DNA from: an uncultured Photobacterium sp.
GTDB taxonomy: Bacteria > Pseudomonadota > Gammaproteobacteria > Enterobacterales > Vibrionaceae
Reading direction: 5' to 3'
Assembly: GCF_947502415.1 (NCBI RefSeq)
Contig: NZ_CANMZV010000014.1
Coordinates: forward strand, 1 to 64,000
Length of the DNA: 64,000 nucleotides
The position numbers were made by a program, and so were the translations under genes. The notes under the pieces were generated by a model. It was not told where the DNA came from. It did no database searches and saw only the letters and a list, made by a program, of their open reading frames with translations. Shown here piece after piece: positions 17,983 to 28,555 of this stretch; positions within the stretch are counted from its first letter, which is position 1, and each line of letters opens with the position of its first letter.

Positions 17983-20565
17983 CTATAGTTTAGCCTGTGA
18001 TTTTTTTTCGGCTCGGCGGTGTTGGTTCCAGCCAAGAGCGCCGAGCAATATGAGGGTTGGGATGAAGACCCACTCTTTCAGCGGCCTGACCGCAGGTAGG
18101 CTGACTGTAGTGATCTCCCAGTCAAAGTCGATGCCTGCGGCCTCTGCCGGGCTGCCGAATTCAACCAGATCGACCAGCATTTTGTCGTCTTCCTGACGAA
18201 GCATCAGACCCGTGGAGGCGATTCGCTCTTCTGGGGTGATTGCGTCTTCGTTAAACGGCAGTAACACATGTTTGTTGACTATCTTGCCTTCAAGGTTTTC
18301 ACCTTTAACCTGAATCTCCAGCGGTTGTCCGATAGCCAGCTTGTCGGCAGCATCGGCGATCAGTACGCCGGGCATTTCATGTTTTTGTGGATAGACCATA
18401 TCCCACCAGAAACCCGGACGGAGCAATGAGAAGGTTATCAGCAGCAATGCCACAACTTCCCACCATTTGGTTTTGGTAAACCACCATCCTTGGGTGGCCG
18501 CCGAGAAGGTAAGCATGGCAATGATCGCCGAGCTGACAGTGAGTAGCAGGTGCCACCATGTATCGATATTCATCATCAGCAATTGAGTATTGAAGATGAA
18601 CATGAATGGCAAAATGGCAGTACGGATATCATAGGTAAAGCCCTGGATACCGGTGCGGATTGGATCGCTTTTGGCTATTGCCGCAGCGGCAAAAGCGGCG
18701 AGGCCTACCGGCGGGGTATCATCAGCCAGAATGCCAAAGTAGAACACGAACAGGTGGACAGCGATCAGCGGGATGATCAGGCCGCTTTGTGCTCCGAGGG
18801 TGACGATGACCGGAGCCATCAAGGTTGAAACAACAATGTAGTTGGCGGTAGTTGGTAGCCCCATTCCCAGAATCAGACTAATCACAGCAGTAAACAGCAG
18901 CATTAATATGATGTTACCGCCGGAGATGAACTCAACGAACTCCGTCATGACCAGCCCTATACCGGTCAGGGTTACGACCCCGACAACAATCCCGGCGGCA
19001 GCGGTTGCAACACCGATACCAATCATGTTCCGGGCTCCGGAGACAAGGCTTTCCAATAGATCGACACCACCTTCGACCGTTGCTTCAGCGATGGTTTTTT
19101 CTTTGTTGAACACTGTCAGTAAAGGTCGTTGAGTCAGCAGGATAAATATCATAAAGATAGTCGCCCAGAAGGCCGATAGTCCCGGAGAGAAACGTTCAAC
19201 GGTGAGGCACCAGACTAAGACAACAATGGGCAACAGGAAGTACAGTCCAGATTTAATGGTTGGGCCGGGAGCCGGTACATCTGTGAGCTCTTCATTTGGG
19301 TCTTCCATCAAGTGATCTTGGTAGTTAGCGGATACTCGGATCAGTGCAACGTAGGCAATCAGGATCAGTATGGCGATGATCGGGGTGGCGGCTGCGCCGA
19401 AAACATCTTTGGTCCAGCCGATGCCATAGTAAACAGCAGCACTGATCACGATCAGGCCGAGTATCGTGCCGCTAAATGACAGCAGGCTTTGCGCCAGGGT
19501 AGGTTTGTAATGGCGTTTCAGCCCGGTCATTCCTGCTTTGCAGGCTTCTAGATGAACAATGTAGAGCAGGGCAATATAGGAGATCAGGGCCGGCAGTAAG
19601 GCGGCTTTGATAACTTCGACATAGGAAATACCAACATATTCGACCATCAGAAAGGCTGCCGCCCCCATGATAGGCGGTGTTAGCTGACCATTAGTCGAAG
19701 CGGCTACCTCAACGGCTCCTGCTTTGGTGCCGGGGAAACCGACTTTTTTCATCAACGGGATGGTAAAGGTGCCAGTAGTAACTACGTTGGCAATGGATGA
19801 ACCAGAGACCAGGCCGGATAGGCCGGAAGCCACAACAGCCGCTTTAGCTGGTCCGCCACGCATATGGCCAAGCAGGGAGAAGGCAACTTTGATGAAGTAG
19901 GCACCGGCACCGGCACGTTCCAGCATGGCACCGAACAGCACAAACAGGAATACGAATGAGGTTGATACCCCAAGGGCTATACCAAATACTCCTTCAGTCG
20001 TTAGCCACAGGTGTGACATAGCCTTGTTAAGGCTGGCCCCTTTGTGGGCGATCACATCCGGCATGTGAGGGCCGCCGAAGGTGTAAAGTAAAAATACTGC
20101 TGCGACGATCATCAGCGGTGGGCCGAGGGCCCGACGGGTTGCTTCAAGGAGCAGCACCATACCGGTAACGGCTATTACAATGTCAAAAAAGGTTGGTGCC
20201 CCAGAACGTTCTGCGAGGTCAGTATAAAAGAGATAGATATACGCCGCGGAAAAGCTTCCCATTAATGCCAGTATCCAGTCTATAACTGGAATTCGGTCAC
20301 GGGGAGAGTGTTTTAGAGCTGGGTAGGCAGTGAAAGCGAGAAAGGTCGCAAATGCCAGGTGAATGGAACGGGCTTCGGTATCGTTCAATACCCCAAAGTC
20401 AAAAACAAATGGTAATGGTGAGGCGTACCAAAGTTGGAACAGAGACCAACAGAGTGGGATGAGCCACAGGAGACGTCCAGCCATTCCGACAGGATCCCTT
20501 GCCCCAGTATCAGCCTGGGCCACCATATCCTGCACATCTGCCGACGTTTTAGTTGTCTTCGTCAT
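17983..20565 (-). CDS. TRAP transporter permease, fused 4TM/12TM subunits with C-terminal DUF3394
   Basis: 860 residues, strongly hydrophobic. The small DctQ-like part (about residues 30-160) is fused to the large DctM-like part, which carries GLSGLVSGSSIANVVTTG and NGQLTPPIMGAAAFLMVEY, a pattern of TAXI-type fused permeases. After the last helices a soluble extension of about 110 residues (GVLIADAADKLAIGQPLEI onwards, with a PDZ-like LVEFGSPAEAAGID) corresponds to DUF3394, and a final helix follows near residue 840. It imports a carboxylate-type substrate with the Na+ gradient; the substrate is unknown. Confidence 0.92.
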   Translation of the reverse strand: MTKTTKTSADVQDMVAQADTGARDPVGMAGRLLWLIPLCWSLFQLWYASPLPFVFDFGVLNDTEARSIHLAFATFLAFTAYPALKHSPRDRIPVIDWILALMGSFSAAYIYLFYTDLAERSGAPTFFDIVIAVTGMVLLLEATRRALGPPLMIVAAVFLLYTFGGPHMPDVIAHKGASLNKAMSHLWLTTEGVFGIALGVSTSFVFLFVLFGAMLERAGAGAYFIKVAFSLLGHMRGGPAKAAVVASGLSGLVSGSSIANVVTTGTFTIPLMKKVGFPGTKAGAVEVAASTNGQLTPPIMGAAAFLMVEYVGISYVEVIKAALLPALISYIALLYIVHLEACKAGMTGLKRHYKPTLAQSLLSFSGTILGLIVISAAVYYGIGWTKDVFGAAATPIIAILILIAYVALIRVSANYQDHLMEDPNEELTDVPAPGPTIKSGLYFLLPIVVLVWCLTVERFSPGLSAFWATIFMIFILLTQRPLLTVFNKEKTIAEATVEGGVDLLESLVSGARNMIGIGVATAAAGIVVGVVTLTGIGLVMTEFVEFISGGNIILMLLFTAVISLILGMGLPTTANYIVVSTLMAPVIVTLGAQSGLIIPLIAVHLFVFYFGILADDTPPVGLAAFAAAAIAKSDPIRTGIQGFTYDIRTAILPFMFIFNTQLLMMNIDTWWHLLLTVSSAIIAMLTFSAATQGWWFTKTKWWEVVALLLITFSLLRPGFWWDMVYPQKHEMPGVLIADAADKLAIGQPLEIQVKGENLEGKIVNKHVLLPFNEDAITPEERIASTGLMLRQEDDKMLVDLVEFGSPAEAAGIDFDWEITTVSLPAVRPLKEWVFIPTLILLGALGWNQHRRAEKKSQAKL

Positions 20566-20634
20566 GCATAATCCTTTTTAGATGGGCGAGGTAATTATTA
20601 AGTTGTTTGTTGTTTTTATTAGGTAGGCGAAACA

Positions 20635-20660
20635 CCATGCGCCGCTGTTGCGGCGCATGG
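20635..20660 (-). other. Intercistronic hairpin between the TAXI binding protein and the permease
   Basis: An 11-bp perfect GC-rich stem (CCATGCGCCGC/GCGGCGCATGG) with a four-base loop, 35 bases past the binding-protein stop. No T run follows on the minus strand (GTGTTTCG), so it is more likely to protect the upstream mRNA 3' end or attenuate partly, raising binding protein over permease. Confidence 0.65.
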
Positions 20661-20695
20661 TTGGCAATATGTCGTTATTGCTCTATTTCGTGAGG

Positions 20696-21664
20696 TTACT
20701 TTAGGTAACCTGCTTCTTTGTAATAGCGTACCGCACCAGGGTGCAGCGGGATGGACAAACCGCTTTTCACCATATCTTCAGGCTTCAGGTTAGCGAAGGC
20801 TGGGTGTAGGCGTTTGAAGGTGCTGAAGTTTTCAAAAACTGATTTTACAACGGCATAGACTACGTCATCAGAGACCTCGGTGGAGGAGACCAGTGTTGCG
20901 GCAACACCGAAGCTGTTCACGTCTTTATCTGTGCCTTTGTACATACCGCCTGGCACGGTGCTTTTAGCGTAGTATGGATTGTCGGTAACAATCTTGTCGA
21001 TGGCTGTTCCTGTTGTTGAAACCAGCTTAGCAGCACAGGAGGTCGTTGCTTCTTTGATAGAGCCGTTCGGGTGGCCGACGACATAGACGAAGGCATCGAT
21101 TTTGTTGTCGCACAGAGCCTGAGAACGTTCGGAACCTTTTAATTCTGAGGCCAGTTTGAAGTCGGCCTTAGTCCAGCCCATGGCATCCATGACCACGCCC
21201 ATGGTCGCACGGTCGCCAGAGCCAGGATTACCGATATTGATGCGTTTGCCTTTCAGATCATCCACGTTTTCGATGCCTGAATCAGTACGAGCAATGATGT
21301 TGAATGGTTCGGTGTGTAGTGAGAATACGGCACGGAGTTTTTTGTATGGGCCTTGTTTTTTAAATTTACTGGTACCGTTGTAACCATGGTACTGCCAATC
21401 GGACTGGACGATCCCAAAGTCCAGCTCACCGGCACGCATGGTGTTAACGTTATAGATTGAACCGCCTGTGGATTCGACGGAGCAGCGGATATTGTGTTGC
21501 TTGCGATCTTTGTTGACCAGCTTACAGATAGCACCGCCAGTCGGATAGTAAACACCAGTGACGGAACCGGTACCAATTGTGATGAAGTTTTGGGCATTGG
21601 CCATGCCGCTAGTGATGACTGCAGCGGCTAAGGCACTGATTTTTACAAGTTGTTTGAATGCCAT
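20696..21664 (-). CDS. TAXI family TRAP transporter solute-binding subunit
   Basis: 322 residues with a signal peptide ending ANA (about residue 24), then the TAXI family start [20 protein letters not shown], which gives the family its name. It delivers its ligand to the fused permease. Ligands of the family include glutamate and other carboxylates; this sequence does not let me choose one. It is first in the operon, 130 bases ahead of the permease. Confidence 0.92.
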   Translation of the reverse strand: MAFKQLVKISALAAAVITSGMANAQNFITIGTGSVTGVYYPTGGAICKLVNKDRKQHNIRCSVESTGGSIYNVNTMRAGELDFGIVQSDWQYHGYNGTSKFKKQGPYKKLRAVFSLHTEPFNIIARTDSGIENVDDLKGKRINIGNPGSGDRATMGVVMDAMGWTKADFKLASELKGSERSQALCDNKIDAFVYVVGHPNGSIKEATTSCAAKLVSTTGTAIDKIVTDNPYYAKSTVPGGMYKGTDKDVNSFGVAATLVSSTEVSDDVVYAVVKSVFENFSTFKRLHPAFANLKPEDMVKSGLSIPLHPGAVRYYKEAGYLK

Positions 21665-21707
21665 GTTTGTCCCTTACTAATTGTTGTTATCTCCAGTTAC
21701 GGAAACA

Positions 21708-21725
21708 TTTTCCATCGATGGAAAA
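21708..21725. promoter_or_regulatory. Perfect 18-bp palindrome upstream of the TAXI operon
   Basis: TTTTCCATCGATGGAAAA is self-complementary over all 18 bases and lies 44-61 bases before the binding-protein start. This is a suitable place for a repressor or activator operator. The remainder of 21665-21960 is AT-rich promoter DNA with no gene. Confidence 0.5.
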
Positions 21726-21920
21726 GGCATATTTGATTAAGGAAATCAAAACGAGGATAGCAAAAGAAAACACAAAAATTAAAATCACGTTAACAATTAA
21801 TTACTGAAAAGTGCTGGATAATATGCAGGGAATAAGTGTTGGGAAGGAATAATTATTTTTAGCAATCAAATACTTGTCGTTTTTTTTTGTGCTGATCGCA
21901 AAAGTTTGTCTTATTGTGAG

Positions 21921-21945
21921 CTCTCTCTCATTTGCTGAGAGAGAG
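21921..21945 (-). other. Hairpin 3' of argR
   Basis: 10-bp perfect stem CTCTCTCTCA/TGAGAGAGAG with a five-base loop, 16 bases past the argR stop. No T tract follows on the minus strand, so it is a weak terminator at best or an mRNA 3' end stabiliser. Confidence 0.5.
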
Positions 21946-21960
21946 GATCAGGTGTTTTGC

Positions 21961-22431
21961 TTAGTTGCTATAGTCAAAAAGCTCGCATACGGAGTCGTAT
22001 AGATTTTCAGTTGTGATGGTGTTGGTCGGGGTAATAAAGATGGTATCGTCGCCTGCGACTACGCCCAGAATACCTTCGGCTTTACCAAGGGAGTCTAATA
22101 GTCGAGCGATAACCTGTGCAGCACCCGGACCGGTATGAATAACAACCAGCGCACTGTTGAAGCCGATTTCCATGACGAGTTCTTTTAGCGGGCTGCTGGT
22201 AGTTGGTACACCAAGCTCAACGGGCAGGCAGTAAACCATCTCCATCTTTGCATTACGGGTGCGAACCGCGCCGAACTTAGTCAGCATGCGAGAGACTTTT
22301 GACTGGTTGATATTGTCGAACCCCTGAGCTTTCAAGGCATCAACAATTTCACCTTGGGAGCTGAATTTTTCTTCTTTTAGAATGGCTTTGAATGCTTTGA
22401 TTAAGCGTTCTTGTTTATCTGAATTACGCAT
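21961..22431 (-). CDS. argR: Arginine repressor ArgR
   Basis: 156 residues, as in E. coli. The N-terminal winged helix ([15 protein letters not shown]... [14 protein letters not shown], about 23-60) binds DNA, and the C-terminal hexamerisation and arginine-binding domain has [14 protein letters not shown] and GDDTIFI. It senses arginine and represses arginine synthesis. Divergent from mdh, the same arrangement as in enterobacteria and vibrios. No clear Shine-Dalgarno is visible before ATG 22431. Confidence 0.96.
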   Translation of the reverse strand: MRNSDKQERLIKAFKAILKEEKFSSQGEIVDALKAQGFDNINQSKVSRMLTKFGAVRTRNAKMEMVYCLPVELGVPTTSSPLKELVMEIGFNSALVVIHTGPGAAQVIARLLDSLGKAEGILGVVAGDDTIFITPTNTITTENLYDSVCELFDYSN

Positions 22432-22808
22432 AAGTAAATTTCATGTACAGGGACGAGGTGCTGTATTCTGGCATAACCTTTTGGCAGGTAGCAAACAGTG
22501 TGCACGTAAACTGGCGTGTGCATCACTTTAATTGTGGTTGGTTTTGAATAGTTATGGCTGGAAACCTCCTTTTATTTTCATGTCGCTCTGCTACACAAAA
22601 ACCAGAATGTTATACAGATGTAACGTTTTTTGTTTTGCGTTCTGCGTGACTTCGCAAAGCTGGTTGGGTTTAATTGTATTTAGCAGGGGCTTGCTATAAC
22701 GTCATTTCTATCATTCACATAAAATCATAGCCTTAGGTGAACTGTGATTTTATGTGAATTGGTATTAGGTCTGAAAAAAATATACTTCTATCGTAAAGGA
22801 GAACGAAC
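22432..22808. other. Divergent argR/mdh regulatory region
   Basis: 377 bases without a gene. The notable part is a perfect 15-bp inverted repeat (22713-22727 and 22745-22759, ATTCACATAAAATCA and its complement) with a 17-base centre. It ends at the predicted mdh -35. A poor ARG-box-like half (TGAATAGTTAT, near 22545) lies closer to argR and is not convincing. Confidence 0.6.
22759..22786 (+). promoter_or_regulatory. Predicted mdh promoter
   Basis: TTGGTA (22759-22764) and TATACT (22781-22786) are separated by 16 bases, giving a start near 22792 and a leader of about 17 bases that carries the AAAGGAGA ribosome site. Prediction from sequence only. Confidence 0.45.
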
Positions 22809-23747
22809 ATGAAAGTTGCTGTAATTGGCGCTGCTGGCGGTATTGGCCAGGCTCTAGCCCTGCTATTAAAAAACCGTCTGCCAGCAGGTTCTGATCTGGC
22901 ATTGTATGATATTGCTCCGGTAACACCGGGTGTCGCTGCTGATCTTAGCCATATTCCAACACCAGTTTCGATCAAAGGTTATGGTGGAGAAGATCCGACG
23001 CCAGCGCTGGAGGGTGCTGATGTTGTTCTTATTTCTGCAGGTGTCGCACGTAAGCCTGGCATGGATCGTGCAGATCTGTTCAATGTGAATGCTGGTATCG
23101 TTAAGTCGCTGGCAGAAAAAATTGCGGAAGTATGTCCGAAAGCGTGTGTCGGTATTATTACCAATCCGGTTAACACCACGGTTGCGATTGCGGCTGAGGT
23201 ACTGAAAAAAGCAGGCGTTTATGATAAGCGTAGACTGTTTGGGGTGACGACACTGGACGTTATCCGTTCTGAGACTTTTGTTGCCGAGCTTAAGGGGGTT
23301 GATCCAGGTAAGGTTCGAGTTCCTGTGATTGGAGGCCACTCCGGTGTGACGATTCTTCCTCTGCTTTCTCAGGTTGAAGGTGTTGAGTTTACTGAAGAAG
23401 AGATCAAGTCTTTGACTCCGCGTATTCAGAATGCCGGCACTGAAGTTGTTGAAGCGAAAGCTGGTGGCGGTTCTGCGACACTGTCTATGGGTCAGGCGGC
23501 ATGCCGTTTCGGCCTTGCTTTAGTTCGTGCCCTTCAGGGTGAAGAAAGTGTTGTTGAGTGTGCTTATGTCGAAGGTGACGGTCAGCATGCACGCTTCTTT
23601 GCTCAGCCTGTATTACTGGGTAAAGAGGGTGTAGAAGAAGTGATGGATTACGGTACGCTGAGTGCTTTTGAACAAGAGGCACTGGAAGGCATGCTAGAGA
23701 CGCTACATGGTGATATTGCCAAGGGTGAAGCATTCGCAGCGCAGTAA
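22809..23747 (+). CDS. mdh: Malate dehydrogenase (NAD)
   Basis: 312 residues (E. coli 312). NAD-binding loop GAAGGIGQ (7-14), substrate arginines in [13 protein letters not shown], and catalytic His in [13 protein letters not shown] (about residue 177). It interconverts malate and oxaloacetate in the TCA cycle. A strong AAAGGAGA ribosome site lies before the ATG. Confidence 0.97.
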   Translation: MKVAVIGAAGGIGQALALLLKNRLPAGSDLALYDIAPVTPGVAADLSHIPTPVSIKGYGGEDPTPALEGADVVLISAGVARKPGMDRADLFNVNAGIVKSLAEKIAEVCPKACVGIITNPVNTTVAIAAEVLKKAGVYDKRRLFGVTTLDVIRSETFVAELKGVDPGKVRVPVIGGHSGVTILPLLSQVEGVEFTEEEIKSLTPRIQNAGTEVVEAKAGGGSATLSMGQAACRFGLALVRALQGEESVVECAYVEGDGQHARFFAQPVLLGKEGVEEVMDYGTLSAFEQEALEGMLETLHGDIAKGEAFAAQ

Positions 23748-23767
23748 GTTTTATAAAGACTAAAACT

Positions 23768-23794
23768 GCGGCCAGTTACTGGCCGCTTTTTTTT
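23768..23794 (+). terminator. Terminator of mdh
   Basis: Stem GCGGCCAG/CTGGCCGC around TTA, followed by eight T residues. Confidence 0.92.
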
Positions 23795-23815
23795 GTGTGT
23801 GTCTATATATAGAAG

Positions 23816-24007
23816 CTAGTAATAGCGATCACATCCGGCGTGAAGCTGTGGTTGATCTTTTATGTCATTACAATTGATATTGATCCGTTTGTGATCACTC
23901 ATGTTTTCGATGAGTGCGGTATTGTGCGACTTATCAACATCAACCACTTCTGCAATACCTTGCTGGCATTCGACCCACATGCCCGGTTTCAAATCTTTTG
24001 CTTGCAT
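23816..24007 (-). CDS. Small conserved-looking protein of unknown function, 63 residues
   Basis: ATG 24007 has a near-perfect ribosome site AAAGGAGGT at a 5-base spacing, which rules out the longer frame from 24031. The product begins MQAKDLKPGMWVECQQGIAE and continues VVDVDKSHNTALIENM, the pattern of a small beta-barrel such as an SH3-like or KOW-like fold. It has three Cys residues (about 14, 47 and 58). No signal peptide or membrane helix. I do not recognise the family. It stands alone between convergent mdh and upstream ispB, beyond the ispB terminator, so it needs its own promoter. Confidence 0.75.
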   Translation of the reverse strand: MQAKDLKPGMWVECQQGIAEVVDVDKSHNTALIENMSDHKRININCNDIKDQPQLHAGCDRYY

Positions 24008-24087
24008 CACAGACCTCCTTTCAAGGATCACAACGATCTTTTTTAACTATAGAATATCTTGTTTGATCTAATTTGGTTTGCCGGGAT

Positions 24088-24117
24088 CAAAAAAGCCTGC
24101 GCAGGGCAGGCTTTTAT
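24088..24117 (-). terminator. Terminator of ispB
   Basis: Stem AAGCCTGC/GCAGGCTT with a five-base loop. The minus-strand continuation is a run of six T residues. Confidence 0.9.
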
Positions 24118-24143
24118 TCTGTATAAAGCAGAAACGAATCTGG

Positions 24144-25115
24144 TTATTTATTGCGTTTGACTGCCAGGTGAGCCAAGGCAATCAGGGCATTTTTGTGTTC
24201 AGAGTCTGAAATGGCAGACAAGCTGGCAATGGCTTTATCCGCTTCTTCTTCAGCGCGTTTTTGGGTGTATTCCAGCGATCCGACTTCACGCATGCAAGCC
24301 AGGATCGGTTCTAGCTTGTCGAGGCCATTGCCCTTCTCGATGGCTCCACGGATCATTGCAGACTGTTCTTCATTACCGTTGTGCATCGCGTGTAGCAGTG
24401 GCAGGGTCGGTTTACCTTCAGCCAGATCGTCACCCACATTCTTGCCCATTTCTTTGCCGTCTGCGGTGTAGTCCAGAATGTCGTCGACAAGCTGGAAGGC
24501 TGTGCCCAGGTAACGGCCATAATCTTGCAGGGCTGTTTCTACTTCTGCCGGAGCTTCGGCCAGTATCGCTGCAACTTGGGTAGCTGCTTCAAAAAGGCGG
24601 GCAGTTTTGGAGTAGATAACCTGCATGTAGCTTTCTTCTGTTGTGTCAGGATCGTTGCAGTTCATCAGTTGCTGCACTTCACCTTCTGCGATCACATTAA
24701 CAGCTTCGCTCATGATGTCGAGGATCCTTAGGGATCGTAGGCTGGTCATCATCTGGAAAGAGCGGGTGTAGATATAATCACCGACTAATACACTGGCCGC
24801 ATTACCGAACATGGAATTGGCGGTTTCCTTGCCGCGTCGCATATCAGACTCGTCAACGACGTCGTCATGCAGCAGGGTAGCAGTATGGGTAAATTCGATA
24901 AAAGCGGCTGCTGTGGTGTGTTTGTCACCTTCGTAGCCTAAAGCGCGGGCAGCCAGGACAGCCAGCATCGGACGCAGGCGTTTTCCGCCGCCGCTGACGA
25001 TGTAGAAACCGAGTTGATTGATCAGAGCCACATCTGAATTCAGTTGTGACAGTATCTTCGCGTCAACCTCCGCCATGTCATTGGCGGTGAGCGCTTGGAT
25101 AGCTTTAAAATCCAT
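24144..25115 (-). CDS. ispB: Octaprenyl diphosphate synthase
   Basis: 323 residues of a trans-polyprenyl synthase: GGGKRLRP near residue 44, first aspartate-rich motif LLHDDVVDESD (about 82-92) and second motif LVDDILDY (about 209-216). It makes the isoprenoid tail of ubiquinone and menaquinone. Divergent from rplU-rpmA, the arrangement known from E. coli. Confidence 0.95.
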   Translation of the reverse strand: MDFKAIQALTANDMAEVDAKILSQLNSDVALINQLGFYIVSGGGKRLRPMLAVLAARALGYEGDKHTTAAAFIEFTHTATLLHDDVVDESDMRRGKETANSMFGNAASVLVGDYIYTRSFQMMTSLRSLRILDIMSEAVNVIAEGEVQQLMNCNDPDTTEESYMQVIYSKTARLFEAATQVAAILAEAPAEVETALQDYGRYLGTAFQLVDDILDYTADGKEMGKNVGDDLAEGKPTLPLLHAMHNGNEEQSAMIRGAIEKGNGLDKLEPILACMREVGSLEYTQKRAEEEADKAIASLSAISDSEHKNALIALAHLAVKRNK

Positions 25116-25562
25116 TGTACATCCAGCAAAATTGTTTGCCGCACCAGGCGGAATGTTAAACGAACCAATTCACAGAAATAACTGACGATCAGCACTGGCT
25201 GCAGGGCACAGGCAAATGTCATGGCCTTATTATACGGGATGCTTATAAAAACACTGCTACGATGAGCTACCGTCGTTGATATCCCGTTAGGCGTTGAATT
25301 ATTTGGCTGCAATTGCGAATAGGTATCAAGAAAATAATCATCGAATATTACACTAAAACCCCGCTATCTTCATAACCTCGTTTACGTTTAAATCAGGGAC
25401 TTTCATTACTGGACAGCTTTTCACCAATTTTCTTTGCTTAATGGGTTGCCAGAAGTCCCATTTTCGCGTAACATTCGCGCCCTATTGATGACAAGATTAA
25501 GCGCATACCCATAGCCCGAAATTTATGCGGCTAATGGCCTATGCGGACAAGCGGAGTAAGAC
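25116..25562. other. Divergent ispB/rplU regulatory region
   Basis: 447 bases without a credible gene. The rplU promoter is placed at 25446-25474, leaving an untranslated leader of about 80 bases before L21, within which no strong structure stands out. Confidence 0.5.
25446..25474 (+). promoter_or_regulatory. Predicted rplU-rpmA promoter
   Basis: TTGCCA (25446-25451, five of six consensus bases) and TAACAT (25469-25474, four of six) have the ideal 17-base spacing. The start would be near 25481. Confidence 0.55.
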
Positions 25563-25874
25563 ATGTACGCTGTTTTCCAAAGTGGTGGTAAACAACACCG
25601 TGTAAGCGAAGGCCAAACCCTACGCTTAGAAAAACTAGACGCTGAAACTGGCGCTAACATTGAATTCGACTCAGTACTTCTAGTAGCTAACGGCGAAGAA
25701 GTAACTGTAGGCGCACCTTTCGTAGCTGGCGGTAAAGTAACTGCAGAAGTAGTTTCTCACGGTCGTGGCGATAAAGTTAAAATCGTTAAGTTCCGTCGTC
25801 GTAAGCACTCTCGTAAGCAAGCGGGCCACCGTCAGTGGTTCACTGAAGTCAAAATTACTGGCATCAGCGCTTAA
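25563..25874 (+). CDS. rplU: 50S ribosomal protein L21
   Basis: 103 residues, [18 protein letters not shown] at the start and the L21 signature [19 protein letters not shown] near the C-terminus. It binds 23S rRNA. rpmA follows after 18 bases with a good ribosome site (ACAGGAGAA). Confidence 0.98.
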   Translation: MYAVFQSGGKQHRVSEGQTLRLEKLDAETGANIEFDSVLLVANGEEVTVGAPFVAGGKVTAEVVSHGRGDKVKIVKFRRRKHSRKQAGHRQWFTEVKITGISA

Positions 25875-25877
25875 TAA

Positions 25878-26150
<273 letters not shown>

Positions 26151-26171
26151 TTCAGTCTCGTAACGAATTAT

Positions 26172-26199
26172 AAAGCCCTGCCTACTGGCGGGGCTTTTT
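26172..26199 (+). terminator. Terminator of rplU-rpmA
   Basis: Stem AAAGCCCTGCC/GGCGGGGCTTT with a TACT loop and a T run. It ends just before the next gene's ribosome site. Confidence 0.9.
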
Positions 26200-26214
26200 G
26201 TTATGGAAGGGTTT

Positions 26215-27141
26215 ATGCCGAATCAAAACCCGACGGCAGGTATTCTGTTGGCATTGGTCACGGCATTATTTTGGGGCGCCCTGCCGATCGCCATGAAGCA
26301 AGCCGTCGAAGTCATGGCACCATTTACCATTGTTTGGTATCGCTTTGTGACAGCTTCTATCGGCCTTGGATTATGGCTGTATTGGCGTAAGCAGTTGCCT
26401 AGTCCCAAGGCGTTAGGTGTGGCGGGAAGTGCGAGCCTGATGCTGGCTAGTATCGGACTGGCAGGCAACTTTGTCCTGTTTAACAGCGCGCTGGAATTCC
26501 TTAACCCGCCTGTGGTACAGGTGATTATCCAGCTGGCTCCGGTAATTTTACTGTTGTCCAGTGTCTGGCTGTTTAAGGAAACGCTGGGGCGGCACCAAAT
26601 CATTGGTGTGACATGCCTGATGTTTGGGTTGCTGTTGTTTTTTAATGAACGGCTACTTGAACTGTTTACCAGCTTTACCGGTTATACCCAAGGCGTGATG
26701 CTGGCTGTACTGGCGGCGTTAGTGTGGGTGATCTACGGTTTGAACCAGAAGCTGATGCTGAAGCATTTCAGTTCACCCCAGATCTTGCTGATGATCTATG
26801 TGATCTGCGCTTTGATGCTGACACCGATGGCATCACCAGAACAGATCCTGCTGATGGATCAGAGACAATTGGGTATGTTGGCATTTTGCTGTATCAATAC
26901 CCTGGTCGGCTACGGTGCATTCGCGGAAGCGATGGCGCGTTGGCAGGCCTCACAAGTGAGCGCGGTGATAACCCTGGCTCCCTTGTTCACAATTTTATTT
27001 GTTGACCTTGCCAGCCTGTTCTGGCCGGAGTTTTTTGCTGCCGCCGCCCTGAATGTACTGGGCTATGTCGGTGCTGTTGTTGTGGTAAGTGGTGCCATGT
27101 TCTGCGCCATTGGCCATAAGCTTATGGGGCAGCATAAATAG
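26215..27141 (+). CDS. EamA/DMT family transporter
   Basis: About 308 residues with ten predicted membrane helices in two EamA halves (the first half ending near residue 140), typical of drug/metabolite exporters such as RhaT/YdcZ relatives. Start ATG 26215 is preferred to ATG 26203 because GGAAGG (26205-26210) serves it and 26203 lies against the terminator. Substrate unknown; family members export amino acids or other small metabolites. It stands between rpmA and obg, where many Gammaproteobacteria carry a gene of this type. Confidence 0.88.
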   Translation: MPNQNPTAGILLALVTALFWGALPIAMKQAVEVMAPFTIVWYRFVTASIGLGLWLYWRKQLPSPKALGVAGSASLMLASIGLAGNFVLFNSALEFLNPPVVQVIIQLAPVILLLSSVWLFKETLGRHQIIGVTCLMFGLLLFFNERLLELFTSFTGYTQGVMLAVLAALVWVIYGLNQKLMLKHFSSPQILLMIYVICALMLTPMASPEQILLMDQRQLGMLAFCCINTLVGYGAFAEAMARWQASQVSAVITLAPLFTILFVDLASLFWPEFFAAAALNVLGYVGAVVVVSGAMFCAIGHKLMGQHK

Positions 27142-27210
27142 TCAAGGTCCATTACAATAAGTTAATAGCTTCCAGGTAATTGCTGACAAAGCCTGGTCGA
27201 GAGATTTTAA

Positions 27211-28407
<1,197 letters not shown>

Positions 28408-28444
28408 TTACCGCTGCTCAGCCCGTTAATCGGTTGAACATGAG

Positions 28445-28472
28445 AAAAGCCGCTCTTCGGAGCGGCTTTTTT
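28445..28472 (+). terminator. Terminator of obg
   Basis: Stem AAAAGCCGCTC/GAGCGGCTTTT capped by a TTCG tetraloop and followed by T residues. Confidence 0.93.
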
Positions 28473-28555
28473 GTGTCTAATCAACGCGTGTTAGCTTGAT
28501 TTGCCGGATAATTACGCGGTTTTATATCTTGACCATTATGAAATTTAGCTGAGGG

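Noticed and set aside
22540-22600. ARG-box-like sequence (TGAATAGTTAT) near argR
   Set aside because: Only one half resembles the operator; the second half and the paired box at the usual spacing are missing.
22745-22760. CRP-like TGTGA within the mdh inverted repeat
   Set aside because: The right half GTGAA does not match the required TCACA, so a CRP site is not supported.
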